Shown one piece after another: positions 61,905 to 64,000 of a stretch of 64,000 nt of DNA (the stretch's first letter is position 1; each line of letters starts with the position of its first letter). Below the pieces are notes generated by a model that saw only the letters and a list, made by a program, of their open reading frames with translations, did no database searches and was not told the origin of the DNA. The position numbers and the translations under genes were made by a program. This DNA is from an uncultured Clostridium sp. (GTDB taxonomy: Bacteria; Bacillota; Clostridia; TANB77; CAG-508): positions 1-64,000 of the forward strand of contig USBY01000007.1 of the NCBI GenBank assembly GCA_900553015.1, given 5' to 3'.

Positions 61905-63061
61905 ATAATGGATTAGAAAAAATAAAAAGAAAAGCTGTTGATATATTTTCAGAAGAAGAATTAGAACAAAAATTAAAAAGTGGAAGAAAACTTACAATAA
62001 AATTGGGAGCAGACCCATCAAGACCAGACTTACATTTAGGTCATACAGTTGTGTTAAGAGCATTAAAGACATTTCAAGAAATGGGACATGAAGTAGTATT
62101 TGTTATAGGCGATTTTACTGGAATGATTGGAGATCCATCAGGTAAAAGTAAAACAAGACCAGCGCTAACATTTGAACAAACAAGAAAGGCTGGAGAAACA
62201 TATTTAAAGCAAGTTACAAAAATATTAGATAAAGATAAAACAAGAATTGCATACAATTCAGAATGGCTTTCTAAAATGAATTTTAAAGATATTATAGAAT
62301 TAACAAGCAAATACACAGTTGCAAGAATTCTAGAAAGAGATGATTTTAAAAATAGATATGAAAATAATTTCCCCCTTTCTATGCATGAACTTTTGTATCC
62401 ATTAATGCAAGGATATGATTCTGTAGCATTAAATGCAGATATAGAAATTGGTGGAACAGATCAAACTTTTAACCTTTTAGTTGGTAGAGAACTTCAAAAA
62501 GATTATGGGCAAGAAAGACAAGTTGTTTTAACATTTCCATTGTTAGTAGGATTAGATGGAAAAGAAAAAATGAGTAAATCGTTAGATAATTATATAGGAA
62601 TTGATGAAAGTCCAGAAGTAATGTATGAAAAAGCAATGAAGATTCCGGACGAGGTCTTAATGGAATATTTTAGACTAACAACAGATATAGACTTAAAAGA
62701 GGCAGAAAATTTAATTAGAGAGGATATAGTAAAAGCTCATAAAAGATATGCAGAAGAAATTGTTAGAATGTATCACGGAGAAGATAAGATAGCTTATGCA
62801 GAAGAAAGATATAATCAAGTTGCTAAAGGTGGTATTCCAGAAGATATAAAAGAATTTAATATTGAAAATAATAATGAAATAAATATCTGTGATTTACTTG
62901 TAAAAGTTGGATTTGCACCTTCTAAAAGTGAAGCAAAAAGAATGGTAATAGGTAGAGGTGTAAAAGTGGATGGTGAGATTATTGAAGACATATCAACTAC
63001 TCTAAAACCAAAAGAAACGATATTACAATTCGGAAAAAATAAATTTATAAAGATAATTTAA
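61901..63061 (+). CDS. tyrS: Tyrosyl-tRNA synthetase
   Basis: Class I synthetase for tRNA-Tyr. HIGH motif as DLHLGHTVV, VIGDFTGMIGDPSGKSKTRP, YPLMQGYDSVAL, the IGGTDQTFNL tyrosine/tRNA site, KMSKSLDNYI, and a C-terminal S4 RNA-binding domain (about 320-386, VGFAPSKSEAKRMVIGRGVKVDG). The sequence fits the TyrZ-like type (386 residues). Start ATG 61901 with AAGGAG and overlap with the leader frame. Controlled by the T-box upstream. Confidence 0.95.
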   Translation: MNNGLEKIKRKAVDIFSEEELEQKLKSGRKLTIKLGADPSRPDLHLGHTVVLRALKTFQEMGHEVVFVIGDFTGMIGDPSGKSKTRPALTFEQTRKAGETYLKQVTKILDKDKTRIAYNSEWLSKMNFKDIIELTSKYTVARILERDDFKNRYENNFPLSMHELLYPLMQGYDSVALNADIEIGGTDQTFNLLVGRELQKDYGQERQVVLTFPLLVGLDGKEKMSKSLDNYIGIDESPEVMYEKAMKIPDEVLMEYFRLTTDIDLKEAENLIREDIVKAHKRYAEEIVRMYHGEDKIAYAEERYNQVAKGGIPEDIKEFNIENNNEINICDLLVKVGFAPSKSEAKRMVIGRGVKVDGEIIEDISTTLKPKETILQFGKNKFIKII

Positions 63062-63069
63062 AGTAAAAG

Positions 63070-63098
63070 ATGTCCTTTTAGCTGAAAGGACATTTTTT
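63070..63098 (+). terminator. Terminator of tyrS
   Basis: ATGTCCTTT-TAGCTG-AAAGGACAT with T6. Confidence 0.9.
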
Positions 63099-63157
63099 AT
63101 TATATAGGAAAAATCGCAGATTTTTACGTATATAACAAGGTTAAGTTTCCTATACTC

Positions 63158-63181
63158 GTGCGATTGCGAAGCAATCTGCAC
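63158..63181 (+). repeat. GTGC-GATTGC-GAA-GCAATC-T-GCAC palindrome
   Basis: A 10-bp stem with one bulged T and a GAA loop in the 284-base gap between tyrS and the MurL-like gene. More GC-rich than its surroundings, it looks like a small REP-type hairpin rather than a terminator (no T-run). Elsewhere the gap 63099-63269 holds nothing recognised. Confidence 0.55.
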
Positions 63182-63269
63182 ATGTGGCGAAGCTACTTTT
63201 CTTACTTTCAGCTATTTAAAATAGTTGCTTTTACAAAGCAATTACAATATAATAGCATAGTAGAAAAAA

Positions 63270-63316
63270 GGGAAAAAAGGAACGTCCCCAAATCCCGGAA
63301 CGCTCTTAAATCCCGG
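63270..63316 (-). repeat. Interspersed repeat, copy 7
   Basis: GGGAAAAAAGGAACGTCCCC, AAATCCCGG and a second TAAATCCCGG half-unit; the first 27 bases match the right half of the copy before glmM (35883 on). As there, it lies just before a ribosome site. Confidence 0.8.
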
Positions 63317-63345
63317 ATGTGCTAAAATCCTGAAAGGAGACAAAA

Positions 63346-64000
63346 ATGAACTTTTTAGAATTAAGAGAAAAATATCCAGAATTTTCATATAACTGGTATA
63401 AAATAGAAGAAAATGAGAATGAATATAAAATAAGTTATGAATTTGAAATAAAAGGACTTTCAAAGTTTAATCCAACATGGACAATTCCAAAAATGGATAA
63501 ATCTAACAACAATATTCCTAACAAAGAACTATTAGAAAATATGGTTTTTAATTTAGGAATGGTAGAACTTGTAAGTTATTGGAAAATAACTTGCGCACCT
63601 CATGTAACTGTAAAAAATATATATTTAAGTCAAAAACAAATTGATTGGTGGAAAAAGTTATATTTCTATGGACTTGGTGAATTCTTCTATAAAAACAATA
63701 TAAGAACAAATATAGATGAATTTATGAATATTACAGCTGGTACAAATAAACTATTAAAATCAGAAATTAATATAAGTGATGAATTTACTGGCGCTTTAGT
63801 TCCAATAGGTGGAGGTAAAGATTCTATAGTAACTTTAGATGTAATTAAAGATGATATTGCAAACAACATGTGTTATGTAATAAACCCAAGAGGAGCAACA
63901 GAAGAAACAGCAGAGACTGCTGGATATGGGGAGAATAAAAGATGTTATGTAAAAAGAACGTTAGATAAAAATATGTTAGAACTTAATAAACAAGGATATT
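63346..64000 (+). CDS. MurL-like epimerase / GGGKDS PP-loop family protein (5' part)
   Basis: Runs off the right edge after about 218 residues. The start (MNFLELREKYPEFSYNWY) and LVPIGGGKDSIVTLDVIKD (about 151-169) match the family annotated as UDP-MurNAc-L-Ala-L-Glu epimerase MurL, which with MurD2 inverts glutamate in a side route of peptidoglycan precursor synthesis; FNPTWTIPK is another family phrase. The GGGKDS loop resembles PP-loop ATP pyrophosphatases. Ribosome site AAAGGAG. The family assignment is by recall of sequence pattern; the catalytic C-terminus is not visible, and murD2 would be expected downstream. Confidence 0.72.
   Translation, partial: MNFLELREKYPEFSYNWYKIEENENEYKISYEFEIKGLSKFNPTWTIPKMDKSNNNIPNKELLENMVFNLGMVELVSYWKITCAPHVTVKNIYLSQKQIDWWKKLYFYGLGEFFYKNNIRTNIDEFMNITAGTNKLLKSEINISDEFTGALVPIGGGKDSIVTLDVIKDDIANNMCYVINPRGATEETAETAGYGENKRCYVKRTLDKNMLELNKQGY

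Overview
The window is strongly A+T-rich and gene-dense, with most genes on the + strand. It reads as a chromosome segment of a low-GC Bacillota (Firmicutes), probably an uncultured gut-type member of the Clostridia. Signs are strong AGGAGG-type ribosome sites, several TTG/GTG starts, a tyrosine T-box leader, a Spo0E-like phosphatase, a SpoVK/CbbX-type AAA protein, Asp23/Gls24, a YolD-like partner of a Y-family polymerase, DUF1540 and a C_GCAxxG_C_C protein. Genus cannot be fixed from sequence alone. No rRNA, tRNA, CRISPR array, intact insertion sequence or prophage was seen.

Layout. 1-3025: ruvB 3' end, a frameshifted GT-C glycosyltransferase, a QueH-GNAT fusion. 3044-8882: an accessory island with an HD-domain relic, a RhuM-family protein, two paralogues of an unrecognised protein with an HGT motif (possibly ADP-ribosyltransferase-like), a small-protein/zeta-toxin pair, a PHP phosphoesterase and a small unknown protein. 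9025-14761: a cysteine-synthase-like enzyme, an orphan minus-strand gene, a HhH-GPD glycosylase-like protein, an ABC-F ATPase, and a PadR repressor with a SEDS-like membrane protein. 14907-23164: two GtrII-like membrane proteins, polA, a lytic transglycosylase, galE and a VanY-type carboxypeptidase. 23471-33988: a heterodimeric ABC exporter, Asp23, DUF308, a small (p)ppGpp synthetase, a P-type cation ATPase, a YdcF-type protein, NadD-like, PlsC. 34087-41792: argS, glmM, metG, DUF3006, a ComEC-like metallo-beta-lactamase, a GT39-like enzyme. 41892-50508: Spo0E-like, fba, Y-family polymerase plus YolD, peroxiredoxin, DUF1540, smpB, two small envelope proteins, a large AAA protein, GIY-YIG. 50515-54362: flavin reductase, then two more small-protein/zeta pairs and an orphan minus-strand gene. 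54575-60123: nfo, an rRNA methyltransferase, a C_GCAxxG_C_C protein, then a four-gene acetyltransferase/kinase cluster. 60217-64000: an orphan gene, a helical-bundle protein, T-box-tyrS, and the 5' part of a MurL-like gene.

Three themes stand out. First, zeta-toxin-like kinases occur three times, each directly preceded by a small protein ending in a YKGN motif; one copy is embedded between the two HGT-motif paralogues and a PHP gene, which could be a composite toxin-antitoxin or defence locus. Second, a dispersed REP-like repeat family built on GGGGACGTTCC punctuates intergenic spaces. Third, translation and transcription controls are readable: hairpins placed exactly between ribosome site and start codon in two genes, a perfect palindrome over the PadR promoter, Spo0A-like boxes before the Spo0E gene, and a 35-codon open frame between the tyrosine T-box and tyrS.
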